A stretch of 64,000 nucleotides of DNA from positions 744,001-808,000 of the forward strand of contig NZ_JADJNP010000002.1 in assembly GCF_016714275.1 (NCBI RefSeq). The letters run 5' to 3'. The position numbers were made by a program, and so were the translations under genes. The DNA is from Tessaracoccus sp. (GTDB lineage Bacteria > Actinomycetota > Actinomycetes > Propionibacteriales > Propionibacteriaceae). Shown one piece after another: positions 41,951 to 51,170 of the stretch (its first letter is position 1; every line of letters starts with the position of its first letter). A model generated the notes under the pieces. The model had not been told where the DNA came from. It saw nothing but the letters and a program-made list of their open reading frames with translations, and did not search any database.

Positions 41951-43087
41951 GTGCGTGTTGCCATCGTTGCGGAGAGTTTCCTCCCGCAGGTCAACGGGGT
42001 CACCAACTCGGTGCTCCGCGTGTTGGAGCACCTTAAGGCGACCGGTCACGACGCCATGGTGATCGCCCCACAGGACGGCGGGCGTACGCCCAGCCACTAC
42101 TGCGGCTTCCCTGTCGAGACCGTCACATCTATCGGCCTTCCCGGTTACGATGCCGTCCGCGTGGTCACCACGTCGACCCTCAGCATCTCGCGTCTGCTCA
42201 CCGGGTTTCAGCCGGACGTCGTGCATCTTGCGGCGCCGTTGCTCATGGGTTTCAAGGCCGCGTCCGTGGCCGCGCGGCTGGGGATCCCGATGGTCGGGAT
42301 CTACCAGACCGAGGTGCCCACGTACGCGACCCGCTACGGCTTCCCCCACCTCGAGCCGCTGCTCTGGCACCGCGTGCGTCGCGTCCACTCCTTGGCCTCG
42401 CTGAACTTCGCGCCGTCGACCTACGCCCGCGACCAGTTGGTCGGACGAGGCGTGCCGCGCGTCGGCGTGTGGGGCCGCGGCGTCGATTCCGTCCGTTTCC
42501 ATCCCGGCCGCCGCAGCGCCGCGCTCCGTGAGCGCCTCGCGCCGAACGGCGAGCGTCTCATCGGCTACATGGGCCGGCTGGCCTCCGAGAAGCGGGTCGA
42601 GGATCTGGCCGCCATCGCCGACCTGCCGGGCACCCGGCTCGTCGTGATCGGTGACGGTCCGCAGCGCACGCAGCTTGAGGCCCTGCTTCCCCGTGCGGCG
42701 TTCCTGGGCCAGTTGACGGGCGACGAGCTGCCCGTCGCTCTCGCCTCCCTCGACCTCTTCGTCCACCCCGGCGAGTTGGAGACGTTCTGCCAGGCCATCC
42801 AGGAGGCGAAGGCCTCCGGCCTGCCGGTGATCGCCCCCCGTCGCGGGGGCCCGATCGACCTCGTCGACCCGTCCCGCACCGGCTGGCTGTACCGCCCGGG
42901 CGACCTCGCCGCGCTGCGGGCCCACACGCAGGACCTGATCGGCGACGACGCGAAGCGCCATGCGTTCGGCGAGGCGGCCCGCGCCTCGGTCGAGGGCCGC
43001 ACCTGGAGCCGGATCTGCGACGAGCTCCTTGGCCACTACCAGAAGGCGATCGGAATGTCCGTCCGCGGTGGGATGCTCGTCGCATAG
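41951..43087 (+). CDS. GT4 glycosyltransferase, MgtA-like mannosyltransferase
   Basis: 378 residues from a GTG placed seven bases after a -10 element. The N-terminus VAIVAESFLPQVNGVTNSV and the C-terminal EAKASGLPVIAPRRGGPIDLV are typical of GDP-mannose-dependent alpha-mannosyltransferases of the actinobacterial MgtA/PimB' group, which build lipomannan-type glycolipids on the inner face of the membrane. The donor and acceptor are inferred from family only. It is divergent from the helicase gene and convergent with the copper-chaperone gene. Confidence 0.87.
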   Translation: MRVAIVAESFLPQVNGVTNSVLRVLEHLKATGHDAMVIAPQDGGRTPSHYCGFPVETVTSIGLPGYDAVRVVTTSTLSISRLLTGFQPDVVHLAAPLLMGFKAASVAARLGIPMVGIYQTEVPTYATRYGFPHLEPLLWHRVRRVHSLASLNFAPSTYARDQLVGRGVPRVGVWGRGVDSVRFHPGRRSAALRERLAPNGERLIGYMGRLASEKRVEDLAAIADLPGTRLVVIGDGPQRTQLEALLPRAAFLGQLTGDELPVALASLDLFVHPGELETFCQAIQEAKASGLPVIAPRRGGPIDLVDPSRTGWLYRPGDLAALRAHTQDLIGDDAKRHAFGEAARASVEGRTWSRICDELLGHYQKAIGMSVRGGMLVA

Positions 43088-43094
43088 TCCACCG

Positions 43095-43137
43095 CTGGTT
43101 GAGCGAGGCTGCGAGGAACGAGCGCCCGAGTCGAACC
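43095..43137. repeat. Palindromic intergenic repeat, family A
   Basis: GGTTGAGCGAG...GCCCGAGTCGAACC in the gap between the convergent mannosyltransferase and PCuAC genes. Confidence 0.65.
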
Positions 43138-43151
43138 GATGGACCCGACCC

Positions 43152-43640
43152 TCACTCGTGCGTGTGGTAGGTGTCCTGTTCCTCGGTGAACTCCTTCACC
43201 GGCGCGAGGATGTCGATCGTCTGACCGTCGTCGAACGTCAGCGTGCACGCCAGCTCCTCCGAGCCTGCGGGAAGCTCCCTCGTCAGGCCCATCAGCATGA
43301 TGTGCGGGCCGCCAGGGGCGAGGTGTTCGTGCTTTCCCGCCGGGACGGTGATCCCGTCCTCGGCCATCTTCATCACCATCTGACCGTCGACCTTCTCCAT
43401 CACGTGGAGCTCGGTGGACGCGGCGACGTCGCCGCAGTCGGCCGTGGTGAGGACGCGGTCGTCCTTCCCCGGGTTGGTCAGGTTCACGAACACCGCCGTC
43501 ATGTCGGGGCGCTCGGCGCCGTTGGTCGTCCGCACCCACGCGTCGGCCGCGAGCACGCCTGGGGCCGCCGTCGCCGGGCCTCCCCCGCACGCACTCAGCC
43601 CGAGCATCCCGACAACAACCATCACCGCACAACGCCTCAC
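43152..43640 (-). CDS. PCuAC-type copper chaperone lipoprotein
   Basis: 162 residues from the GTG at 43640, which lies exactly seven bases after TAGGGT (43653-43648) and gives a compact lipoprotein signal (MRRCAVMVVVGMLGLSAC); an ATG at 43694 is a less likely alternative. The copper site pattern is present: ELHVMEKVDGQMVMKM with H and two Met, then HIMLMGL. PCuAC proteins deliver Cu(I) to cytochrome oxidase outside the membrane. The His-rich end (DTYHTHE) may add a metal ligand. Confidence 0.88.
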   Translation of the reverse strand: MRRCAVMVVVGMLGLSACGGGPATAAPGVLAADAWVRTTNGAERPDMTAVFVNLTNPGKDDRVLTTADCGDVAASTELHVMEKVDGQMVMKMAEDGITVPAGKHEHLAPGGPHIMLMGLTRELPAGSEELACTLTFDDGQTIDILAPVKEFTEEQDTYHTHE

Positions 43641-43787
43641 GCCCAGGACCCTACCCCCACCCGATGGTGCCGCCTGACGGATAAGTGCTGTCATAACGAG
43701 ACTCTCGAAAAAATAGACCTCCGCAGAGCATCTCGACGCACTTTTCCGGTCAACCCGCCGGAGTCGTAGCGGGGTAGGCTGCAGACC

Positions 43788-44978
43788 ATGTCCACCGTCT
43801 CGCGCCGCGGCCTCCTCGGCTACGCCGGCGCGACCGGCGTCGGCGCTGCGGCCGGATTCGCCGGCGGGTGGGCGGCCAAACCTGCGCCCGTCGCGGAGCG
43901 CCACCAGGTGCTGAACCAGCGCTATTCCGCGCACGGCGCGCATCAGCCCGGCATCCTCACCCCGACGGCCGCGTCCAACCAGCTCGTCGCTCTAGACCTC
44001 CTGCCCACCACCGACGCCGCGGCCCTCGGCCGGCTGATGCGGTCGTGGACGGGGTTGATCGAGGCGCTGATGGAGGGGCGGCCGACGGCGGGCGATACCC
44101 TCCCCGACCTCGCGCAGGAGGCCGTCTCGATGTCCGTCCTCGTCGGCTACGGGCCCGGTGTCTTTGCGCTGCCGGGGCTCGAAGCCCAACGCCCCGCGGG
44201 CTTCCAGGAAATCCCGCCGATGAGCCACGACAGGCTGGACGAGCGCTGGAACGGCGGGGACCTGCTGCTGTGGGTCTCCGCCGACGACGGCACCAGCGTC
44301 GACTACGCCGTGCGCCGCCTCGTCGCCGACGCCGCCCCGTTCGCCCGCCGTCGGTGGACGCAGACCGGGTCGTGGCGCGGCTTCGACGGCGAGGGCAAGG
44401 CCGTTACGGGGCGCAACCTGTTCGGACAGGTCGACGGCTCGGGCAACCCCGACGGCGAACAGCTGGACGCGGCGCTGTGGTCGATCGACGACTGGCTGTC
44501 CGGCGGAACCCAGCTCGTCGTTCGGCGGATCGAGATGAACCTCGACACCTGGGACGAGGCGACGCGCGACCGCCAGGAGGCCTCCATCGGGCGCAGACTC
44601 GACGACGGAGCCCCGCTCACCGGCGAGAGCGAGGCCGACGACCTCGACCTCGCGGCCGTCGAGGACGGCGTCCCCGTCATCGCGCTCGACGCCCACGCCC
44701 GCCGCTCGCATCCCGACGCCAACAACGGACGCCGGATGCTGCGCCGCGCCGTCAACTACACCCACGAGGACTGGACGAGCGGGACGCCGCGCGCGACCGC
44801 CGGTCTCATCTTCTGCGCGTTCCAGGCCAACATCGCTGACCAGTTCATCCCCGTGCAGCGCGCGCTCGACGAGTCGGACGCGCTGAACGAGTGGACCACT
44901 GCGATCGGCTCGGCGGTCTTCGCCATCCCGCCCGGCTACGCGTCGGGCGGCTGGGTCGGCGAGACCCTGCTTCACTAG
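43788..44978 (+). CDS. Tat-exported DyP-type haem peroxidase
   Basis: 396 residues. Tat signal SRRGLLG followed by a hydrophobic stretch. The DyP distal motif GxxDG appears as FGQVDGSGN, and the proximal haem ligand is likely in DAHARRSHP. Length and Tat export suggest an EfeB-like class, but efeU and efeO are not adjacent. The ATG lies seven bases after TAGGCT (43775-43780) with no ribosome binding site. Divergent from the copper chaperone, so both may respond to metal or oxidative stress (inference). Confidence 0.9.
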   Translation: MSTVSRRGLLGYAGATGVGAAAGFAGGWAAKPAPVAERHQVLNQRYSAHGAHQPGILTPTAASNQLVALDLLPTTDAAALGRLMRSWTGLIEALMEGRPTAGDTLPDLAQEAVSMSVLVGYGPGVFALPGLEAQRPAGFQEIPPMSHDRLDERWNGGDLLLWVSADDGTSVDYAVRRLVADAAPFARRRWTQTGSWRGFDGEGKAVTGRNLFGQVDGSGNPDGEQLDAALWSIDDWLSGGTQLVVRRIEMNLDTWDEATRDRQEASIGRRLDDGAPLTGESEADDLDLAAVEDGVPVIALDAHARRSHPDANNGRRMLRRAVNYTHEDWTSGTPRATAGLIFCAFQANIADQFIPVQRALDESDALNEWTTAIGSAVFAIPPGYASGGWVGETLLH

Positions 44979-44985
44979 CGCCTAC

Positions 44986-45030
44986 GGATTTCGACTCAGT
45001 CGCTCGTACCTCGCCGCCCGGCTCAATCAG
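44986..45030. repeat. Palindromic intergenic repeat, family A
   Basis: GGATTTCGACTCAG...CCGGCTCAATCAG fills the gap between the convergent DyP and nnrD genes and includes the nnrD stop codon. Confidence 0.6.
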
Positions 45031-46412
45031 CGGTCGACGAGGGCGGCGATGGTCTCCGGGAGCAGCGCCGCGAGGCGTTCCGGCGGGTAGGGGCCGGGGT
45101 TCCGCGCTGCGGTCATCGCCTGGATGCTCGCCCCGGCGACGGCCGCCTGCCAAGCGGGCAGGCCCGCCGCGAGCAGCGCGCCGCAGATGCCGGCGAGCAC
45201 GTCGCCCGACCCCGCCTGCGCCGTCCAGTGCGGCCCTCCGACGGCGATCGTGACCCTGCCCGCCGGCTCTGCCACGTACTGCGTCGCTCCCTTGAGCAGG
45301 ACGGTCGCGCCCGTCGACCTGGCCGCCTCGCGGGCGCACGAGATCGGATCGGCCTCGACGTGCGCGCGAGAGCAGCCCAACAGCCGGGAGAGTTCGCCCG
45401 CGTGCGGGGTCAGCAGCCAGCCGTCGAGGCGGCTGCCCGGCAGCGCGTAAAGCGCGTCGGCGTCGATCACGGCGGGCAGTCCCACCTGGCGGGCGTGGGC
45501 GACGCGCCCGGCCGCCTGGTCGTCGTCGCCCCATCCGGAGCCGAGGACGGCGGCCTGCGCCCTTCCCTCTCCCAGCACGACGCTGGGGTGGCGGGTGAGG
45601 ATCAGGCCACCTGCGACGCGTCCGGTGTAGCGGACCATGCCCGCGCCGGCGTGCAGCGCTCCGGTCACGCCGAGGATCGCCGCGCCTTGGTAGGCCTGCG
45701 AGCCGACGTCCATCGCGACGACTCCTCGCGAGTACTTGTCCGACTCCCCGCCGGGCACCGGCCACCACCGCGCGACGTCGGACTCCTCGGCCTGCCGCAC
45801 CGTCGTCGCGGGGACGGGGACGCCGATGTCGACGACATGTAGCCTCCCGCAGCGCGACGCTGCGGGCTGCTGGACATGGCAGGGCTTTGGCGCGGCGAAT
45901 GTCACCGTTGCGGCGGCGCGGAAGCTGGGATGGGCGGCGCAGGAGTCGGCGGACAGCCCGCTGGGCAGGTCGACGGCAAGCACCAGCACCTCGGTGGAGG
46001 CGCAGGCGTCGGCGAAGGTCTCCACCGTGCGCGACAGCCCGGACCGCGAGCCGAGGCCCGCGACGGCGTCGATCACCAGGGCGCAGTCGGCGAGGGCCTC
46101 GAGGGCGCCGAGCGCGTCGACCTCCTGGCAGCCGGCTGCCCGCGCCGCCGCGAGCCCCGCGCCGTGCGCGCCGCCGAAGGCGCACCAGACGAGCACGGAG
46201 CGGTGCTCGGCGAGCAGCGCCCCGGCGAACAGCCCGTCGCCGCCGTTGTTCCCGCGCCCCGCGATGACGAGGACCTGCCCAGTCGGCGCCATGTCCCTGG
46301 CAACCCGCGCGACGGCCGATGCCGCGCGGCCCATCAGGTCAATCCCGGGGTGGGCGGCGAACACCTTCGCCTCCGCGGCCCGCATCTCTTGTTCGGTGAC
46401 GATCGTCCTCAT
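45027..46412 (-). CDS. nnrD: Bifunctional NAD(P)HX epimerase / ADP-dependent NAD(P)HX dehydratase
   Basis: 461 residues. N-terminal epimerase (YjeF-N) domain with VIAGRGNNGGDGLFAGALL and VDLPSGLSAD. C-terminal dehydratase domain with LTPHAGELSRLLG and AQAGSGDVLAGICGALLA. Repairs hydrated NAD(P)H. Overlaps acpS (ATGA). Confidence 0.94.
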   Translation of the reverse strand: MRTIVTEQEMRAAEAKVFAAHPGIDLMGRAASAVARVARDMAPTGQVLVIAGRGNNGGDGLFAGALLAEHRSVLVWCAFGGAHGAGLAAARAAGCQEVDALGALEALADCALVIDAVAGLGSRSGLSRTVETFADACASTEVLVLAVDLPSGLSADSCAAHPSFRAAATVTFAAPKPCHVQQPAASRCGRLHVVDIGVPVPATTVRQAEESDVARWWPVPGGESDKYSRGVVAMDVGSQAYQGAAILGVTGALHAGAGMVRYTGRVAGGLILTRHPSVVLGEGRAQAAVLGSGWGDDDQAAGRVAHARQVGLPAVIDADALYALPGSRLDGWLLTPHAGELSRLLGCSRAHVEADPISCAREAARSTGATVLLKGATQYVAEPAGRVTIAVGGPHWTAQAGSGDVLAGICGALLAAGLPAWQAAVAGASIQAMTAARNPGPYPPERLAALLPETIAALVDR

Positions 46413-46759
46413 GCCTCGCACACCACCATCGCGGTGGCGAAACCGCCGTCGTGGCTGATGGTCAGGTGCACCGTGCCGATCCCCAGTTCCGCGATCCGCG
46501 CGGCCACCGAGCCGACCGCCTGGAACCTCGGCGCGCCGTCGGCGTTCTTGACCACCTCGCAGTCGAGCCAGCGCATCCCGCCGGGCGACCCCAGCGCCTT
46601 CGCGAGGGCCTCCTTAGCCGAGAACCTGGCGGCCTGCGACTCGATGCTGAGCTCCCGCTCCGCCGACGTGAGCAGTCGCTCCGCGAGCCCGGGTCGTCGG
46701 TCCAGCATCGCCTGGAAGCGCTCGATGACGACGAGGTCGGTGCCGATGCCCACGATCAT
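46409..46759 (-). CDS. acpS: Holo-[acyl-carrier-protein] synthase
   Basis: 116 residues. GIGTDLVVIERF and FSAKEALAKALG carry the magnesium-binding Asp and Glu of AcpS. Transfers phosphopantetheine from CoA to ACP. Between glmS (20-base gap) and nnrD, the common actinobacterial order. Confidence 0.95.
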   Translation of the reverse strand: MIVGIGTDLVVIERFQAMLDRRPGLAERLLTSAERELSIESQAARFSAKEALAKALGSPGGMRWLDCEVVKNADGAPRFQAVGSVAARIAELGIGTVHLTISHDGGFATAMVVCEA

Positions 46760-46779
46760 GGCCCCACCCTAACGACGAA

Positions 46780-48612
46780 CTACTCGACGGTGACCGACTT
46801 CGCCAGGTTTCGCGGCTGGTCGACGTCGTGGCCCAGCAGGGTGGCCAGCTCGCAGGCGAACAGCTGCAGGGGGACGATGGCGACCAGCGGCTGCAGCAGC
46901 GTCGAGACCTTCGGCAGCTCGATGAACACCTCAGCGGCGGCGCGGGCGTCCTGGTCGGAGCCCTCCGCGAGCACGATCGTCTTCGCGCCGCGGGCGCGCA
47001 CCTCGGCGATGTTGGAAACCACCTTGTCGCGCAGCTGGTCACGGCCCTGCGGCGGGACGACGACGAACATCGGCAGGCCCTCGGAGACCAGCGCGATGGG
47101 GCCGTGCTTCAGCTCGCCTGCGGCGAAGCCCTCCGCGTGCAGGTACGCGATCTCCTTCAGCTTTAGCGCGCCCTCCAGCGCGATCGGGTAGCCGACATGA
47201 CGCCCGAGGTACAGGAACGACGTCGCCGACGACAGCTCCTTGGCAAGGTCCAGCACCTGCTGCTGGTTGTCGAGCAGGTGCTGCATCGCCTCGGGCATGC
47301 GCTGCAGCTCGGCAAGGACGGCGGCGATCTCGTCGCCGTACTTCATGCCGCGCACCTGCGCCAGGTACAACCCCAGCAGGTAGCAGGCGACGATCTGCGA
47401 GGTGAAGCCCTTCGTCGACGCGACGCCAATCTCGGGTCCCGCGTGGGTGTAGATCACGGCGTCGGACTCGCGCGGAATGGTGGCGCCGTTGGTGTTGCAG
47501 ATGGCGATCACCTTCGCGTGCTGCTCGCGCGCGTGCCGGATCGCCATCAGGGTGTCGGCGGTCTCGCCGGACTGCGAGATGGTCACCACGAGCGTCATCG
47601 GATCGATGATCGGGTCGCGGTAGCGGAACTCGGAGGCCAACTCGACCTCGCACGGGATGCGCGTCCAGTGCTCGATGGCGTACTTCGCGACAAGGCCGGC
47701 ATAGAAGGCCGTGCCGCAGGCCACGATCACGATCTTGTTGACGCGGCGCAACTCCTCGGGGCTGATCCGCACCTCGTCGAGGATCAGCTCGCCGCGGTCG
47801 TTCAGGCGGCCGAGGAGCGTGTCGGCGACCGCGTGCGGCTGCTCGAAGATCTCCTTGCGCATGAACCAGTCGTAGCCCTGCTTCTGCGCGGCCTCGAGGT
47901 CCCAGTCGACGTGGAAGGCCTTGGTCTGCGCGGGCGCGCCGTCGAACGTCGTGACCGTCACGCCGTCGCGGGTCAGCTCCACGATCTGGTCCTGCCCCAG
48001 CTCGACGGCGTCGCGGGTGTAGGCGATGAAGGCGGCGACGTCCGAGGCGAGGAACCACTCGCCGTCGCCCACGCCGACCACCAGCGGCGAGTTGCGGCGG
48101 GCCGCGACGATGCGGTCCGGGTCCAGCGCGTCGACGGCGACCAGCGTGAACGCCCCCTCCAGCTGGGCGACGACGGCGCGCATGGCCGTGGTGAGGTCGG
48201 CCCCGGCCTCGACCTCGCGGCGCAGCAGGTGCGCGGCGACCTCGGAGTCGGTCTCCGAGCGGTACTCGACGCCGGGAAGGCCAGCGCGGAGCTGGTCGTG
48301 GTTCTCGATGATGCCGTTGTGCACGATGGCGATGCGCTCGGCGACGTGCGGGTGCGAGTTCTGGTCGGTCGGGGCGCCGTGGGTGGCCCACCGCGTGTGG
48401 CCGATCGCGACGGAGCTCTCCGGCAACGGGTTCGCCTCGATCTCAGACTCAAGGTTGACGATCTTGCCTGCCCTCTTGCGCCACTCGATGCCGCCGTCGT
48501 GCGGCACGGCGACGCCCGCCGAGTCATAGCCCCGGTACTCCAAGCGGCGCAGGCCGCTCAGAACAACGTCGAGGCCGCTACGATTTCCCAGGTATCCAAC
48601 GATTCCACACAC
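46780..48612 (-). CDS. glmS: Glutamine-fructose-6-phosphate aminotransferase (isomerising)
   Basis: 610 residues. N-terminal nucleophile Cys in MCGIVGYLG, glutaminase motifs (GHTRWATHG), two SIS domains (TISQSGETADTLMAI) and the C-terminal DVDQPRNLAKSVTVE ending that closes the active site. Makes glucosamine-6-phosphate for cell wall. The GTG start lies seven bases after TACGGT (48625-48620); no glmS ribozyme or leader RNA can fit, since the transcript would begin at the start codon. Confidence 0.96.
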   Translation of the reverse strand: MCGIVGYLGNRSGLDVVLSGLRRLEYRGYDSAGVAVPHDGGIEWRKRAGKIVNLESEIEANPLPESSVAIGHTRWATHGAPTDQNSHPHVAERIAIVHNGIIENHDQLRAGLPGVEYRSETDSEVAAHLLRREVEAGADLTTAMRAVVAQLEGAFTLVAVDALDPDRIVAARRNSPLVVGVGDGEWFLASDVAAFIAYTRDAVELGQDQIVELTRDGVTVTTFDGAPAQTKAFHVDWDLEAAQKQGYDWFMRKEIFEQPHAVADTLLGRLNDRGELILDEVRISPEELRRVNKIVIVACGTAFYAGLVAKYAIEHWTRIPCEVELASEFRYRDPIIDPMTLVVTISQSGETADTLMAIRHAREQHAKVIAICNTNGATIPRESDAVIYTHAGPEIGVASTKGFTSQIVACYLLGLYLAQVRGMKYGDEIAAVLAELQRMPEAMQHLLDNQQQVLDLAKELSSATSFLYLGRHVGYPIALEGALKLKEIAYLHAEGFAAGELKHGPIALVSEGLPMFVVVPPQGRDQLRDKVVSNIAEVRARGAKTIVLAEGSDQDARAAAEVFIELPKVSTLLQPLVAIVPLQLFACELATLLGHDVDQPRNLAKSVTVE

Positions 48613-48668
48613 GCCGGAAACCGTACATTACTTTTGCGCGTTTCTTGACATTTAGCCCCGGAGGTCTC

Positions 48669-49601
48669 GTGTCAGACCCGTTCATCACGTTGCAGCGCCG
48701 CGCGTGGGCCGATCTCGCCAACAACACGGACATCGACCTCGACGAGACCACCCTCGCACGACTCCGCGGCATCGGTGACCCGACATCGATCCTCGACGTG
48801 ACGGAGGTCTACCGCCCACTCACCCAGCTGCTCCACCTGTACATGGTCAACACGGGGCGGCTGTTCGCGCAAAGCAACGACTTCCTCCGCGTGGCCCCGG
48901 GGCGCACCCCGTTCGTGATTGGCGTGGCTGGCTCGGTCGCCGTCGGGAAGTCGACGGTGTCGCGCCTCCTGCAGGAACTGCTGCGGCGCGCACCCGGCGC
49001 CCCAAAGGTCGACCTCGTCACCACCGACGGCTTCCTCCACCCCAACGAGGAGCTGCAGCGCCGCGGCCTGCTGGACCGCAAAGGTTTCCCCGAGTCCTAC
49101 GACCGGCGCGCGCTGCTGCAGTTCGTGATGGACGTGAAGTCGGGCGTCGAGCGCGTCGAGGCCCCCGTCTATAGCCACCTCGACTACAACATCGTTTCCG
49201 GCCGCAGCATCGTCGTCGAACGCCCGGACATCCTCATCATCGAGGGCCTCAACGTCCTCCAACCCGCCCGCGCCGAGCACGACCCCGGCCTCAGTCTCGC
49301 CGTCAGCGACTTCTTCGACTTCAGCGTGTTCGTCGACGCCGAGGAGAGCCTCATCAAGACGTGGTTCCTTGAGCGCTTCATGACGCTGCGCGAGACCGCG
49401 TTCCAGGACGAGCGCAGCTTCTTCCGGATGTTCACCGCCATGTCCGAACACGACGCCCGCACCTGGGGCTCGAAGGTGTGGGACACCATCAACGGCCCGA
49501 ACCTGCGCCAGAACATCGCCCCGACACGCGACCGCGCCACCGCCATCCTCGTCAAGAGCGCCGACCACGCGATCGACTCGATCCGCATCCGCAAGGTCTA
49601 G
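48669..49601 (+). CDS. coaA: Type I pantothenate kinase
   Basis: 310 residues. First step of CoA synthesis. P-loop GSVAVGKS (88-95), TTDGFLHPNEEL, and YSHLDYNIV. The GTG at 48669 has CGGAGG five bases upstream, so it is preferred over an upstream ATG at 48645. Divergent from glmS. Confidence 0.94.
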   Translation: MSDPFITLQRRAWADLANNTDIDLDETTLARLRGIGDPTSILDVTEVYRPLTQLLHLYMVNTGRLFAQSNDFLRVAPGRTPFVIGVAGSVAVGKSTVSRLLQELLRRAPGAPKVDLVTTDGFLHPNEELQRRGLLDRKGFPESYDRRALLQFVMDVKSGVERVEAPVYSHLDYNIVSGRSIVVERPDILIIEGLNVLQPARAEHDPGLSLAVSDFFDFSVFVDAEESLIKTWFLERFMTLRETAFQDERSFFRMFTAMSEHDARTWGSKVWDTINGPNLRQNIAPTRDRATAILVKSADHAIDSIRIRKV

Positions 49602-49638
49602 GGAAGTACCTCGAAAGGGCGGGACTAGGCTTCGCCGT

Positions 49639-51102
49639 ATGAGCGAAGCACAAGAAGGCACGGAAGCTGCCGCAACGCCCGACGAGTCGGCGAACCGCCG
49701 CGATCCGTTCTCCGAGGCGTTCAAGAAGTTCATCATCAGCGATTGGGCCCCTTATTCCGACATCCTCCCGGCCGAGCTTCCTGCCGTGCCCTGGGCCGCG
49801 GCCCGCCGCGCCGCCCTGGCCGCCGCTCACGAGGGTGCGACGCTCGTCATCCCGGCGGGACCGCTGAAGCAGCGCTCGAACGACACCGACTACCGGTTCC
49901 GGCCGCACACCGCCTTCGCCTACTACACAGGGCTGGGCGAGGACCGGGAGCCGGACGCCGTGCTCGTCGTCGCGGGCGCTGACGCGACCCTCTACTTCCG
50001 GCCGCGCGCGCCGCGCACCGACCGCGAGTTCTACGCCGACGCCCGCTACGGCGAGATGTGGGTGGGAACCCGCGACTCCGCCGAGGAGATGTCCGCGGCC
50101 ACGGGCCTGGCCGTCGCCCACATCGACGAGCTCGAGCCCGCCCTTGCGGCAGCGGCCGCCCCCCGCGTCATCCGCGAGGCCGACCCTGCGGTCACGGCGC
50201 TCGTCGACAAGGCCCGGGGCAAGGAAGCGACGGGCGACGACGCCGCGTTCGCCCGCTTCGTGTCCGAGGCCCGCCTCACAAAGGACGCGTTCGAGATCGC
50301 CGAGATGGAGCGCGCCTGCGCCGCGACCGCGGTCGGGTTCACCGCCGTGGCGCGCGCCCTCCCCGAGGCGGTAGCCGCGGGCCGAGGGGAGCGCTGGGTC
50401 GAGGGCATCTTCGGCCTGCATGCCCGCCACCTCGGCAACGCCGTCGGCTACGACACCATCGCGGCCGGCGGCGACCACGCCAACACGCTGCACTGGATCC
50501 GCAACGACGGCGACCTCCGCGACGGCGACCTGATCCTGCTCGACGCCGGGGTCGAGGTGAACACGCTCTACACCGCCGACGTCACCCGCACCCTGCCGGT
50601 CAACGGCACGTTCTCGCCCGCGCAGCGCCGCGTATACGAGGCTGTGCTCGCCGCTCAGGAGGCGGGCATCGCCGCGTGCCGCGCAGGGCTTCCCTTCGCC
50701 GGCGTCCACCAGGCCGCGATCACGGTGGTCGCGGAGTTCCTCGCCGAGCTGGGCATCCTTCCCGTTTCCGTCGAGGAGTCGATCTCCCCCGGCGGAGGGC
50801 AGCACCGCCGCTGGATGGTGCACGGCACCTCGCATCACCTGGGCCTCGACGTCCACGACTGCGCGCAAGCCCGTGCGGAGCTCTACAAGGGGGGCACGCT
50901 CGCCGCGGGCATGGTGATCACGGTCGAGCCCGGCATCTACTTCAGGTCGACCGACCTGCTCGTCCCCGAGGAGTACCGCGGCATCGGAATCCGGATCGAG
51001 GACGACATCCTGATCACCGACGGCGACCCCGTCAACCTGTCCGCGGCGCTGCCGCGGAGGGCTGACGACGTCGAAGCCTGGCTTCGCGCGGCGCAGGTCT
51101 GA
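49639..51102 (+). CDS. Xaa-Pro aminopeptidase (peptidase M24B)
   Basis: 487 residues. N-terminal creatinase-like domain, then the pita-bread domain with the metal ligands in LLDAGVEVNTLYTADVTRTL, HGTSHHLGLDVHD, TVEPGIYF and GIRIEDDI. Removes N-terminal residues before proline. A -10-like TAGGCT (49626-49631) lies exactly seven bases before the ATG, without a ribosome binding site. Confidence 0.93.
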   Translation: MSEAQEGTEAAATPDESANRRDPFSEAFKKFIISDWAPYSDILPAELPAVPWAAARRAALAAAHEGATLVIPAGPLKQRSNDTDYRFRPHTAFAYYTGLGEDREPDAVLVVAGADATLYFRPRAPRTDREFYADARYGEMWVGTRDSAEEMSAATGLAVAHIDELEPALAAAAAPRVIREADPAVTALVDKARGKEATGDDAAFARFVSEARLTKDAFEIAEMERACAATAVGFTAVARALPEAVAAGRGERWVEGIFGLHARHLGNAVGYDTIAAGGDHANTLHWIRNDGDLRDGDLILLDAGVEVNTLYTADVTRTLPVNGTFSPAQRRVYEAVLAAQEAGIAACRAGLPFAGVHQAAITVVAEFLAELGILPVSVEESISPGGGQHRRWMVHGTSHHLGLDVHDCAQARAELYKGGTLAAGMVITVEPGIYFRSTDLLVPEEYRGIGIRIEDDILITDGDPVNLSAALPRRADDVEAWLRAAQV

Positions 51103-51115
51103 CGGATCGGGTTCA

Positions 51116-51164
51116 TTGGTTTCGACACGCCGGCTCGCTAGCGCTCACGCGGCGGCTCAACCAG
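51116..51164. repeat. Palindromic intergenic repeat, family A
   Basis: TTGGTTTCGACACGCC...GGCGGCTCAACCAG in the gap between the convergent aminopeptidase and hydrolase genes; outer arms are complementary (TTGGTT / AACCAG). Confidence 0.68.
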
Positions 51165-51170
51165 CGGGGA

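Noticed and set aside
43641..43694. Upstream ATG at 43694 as start of the copper chaperone
   Set aside because: It would give an odd 35-residue leader before the lipobox and has no ribosome binding site; the GTG at 43640 fits both the lipoprotein signal and the seven-base rule.
48613..48668. glmS ribozyme or leader RNA upstream of glmS
   Set aside because: Only 56 bases separate glmS from coaA, and the -10 box is seven bases from the start codon.
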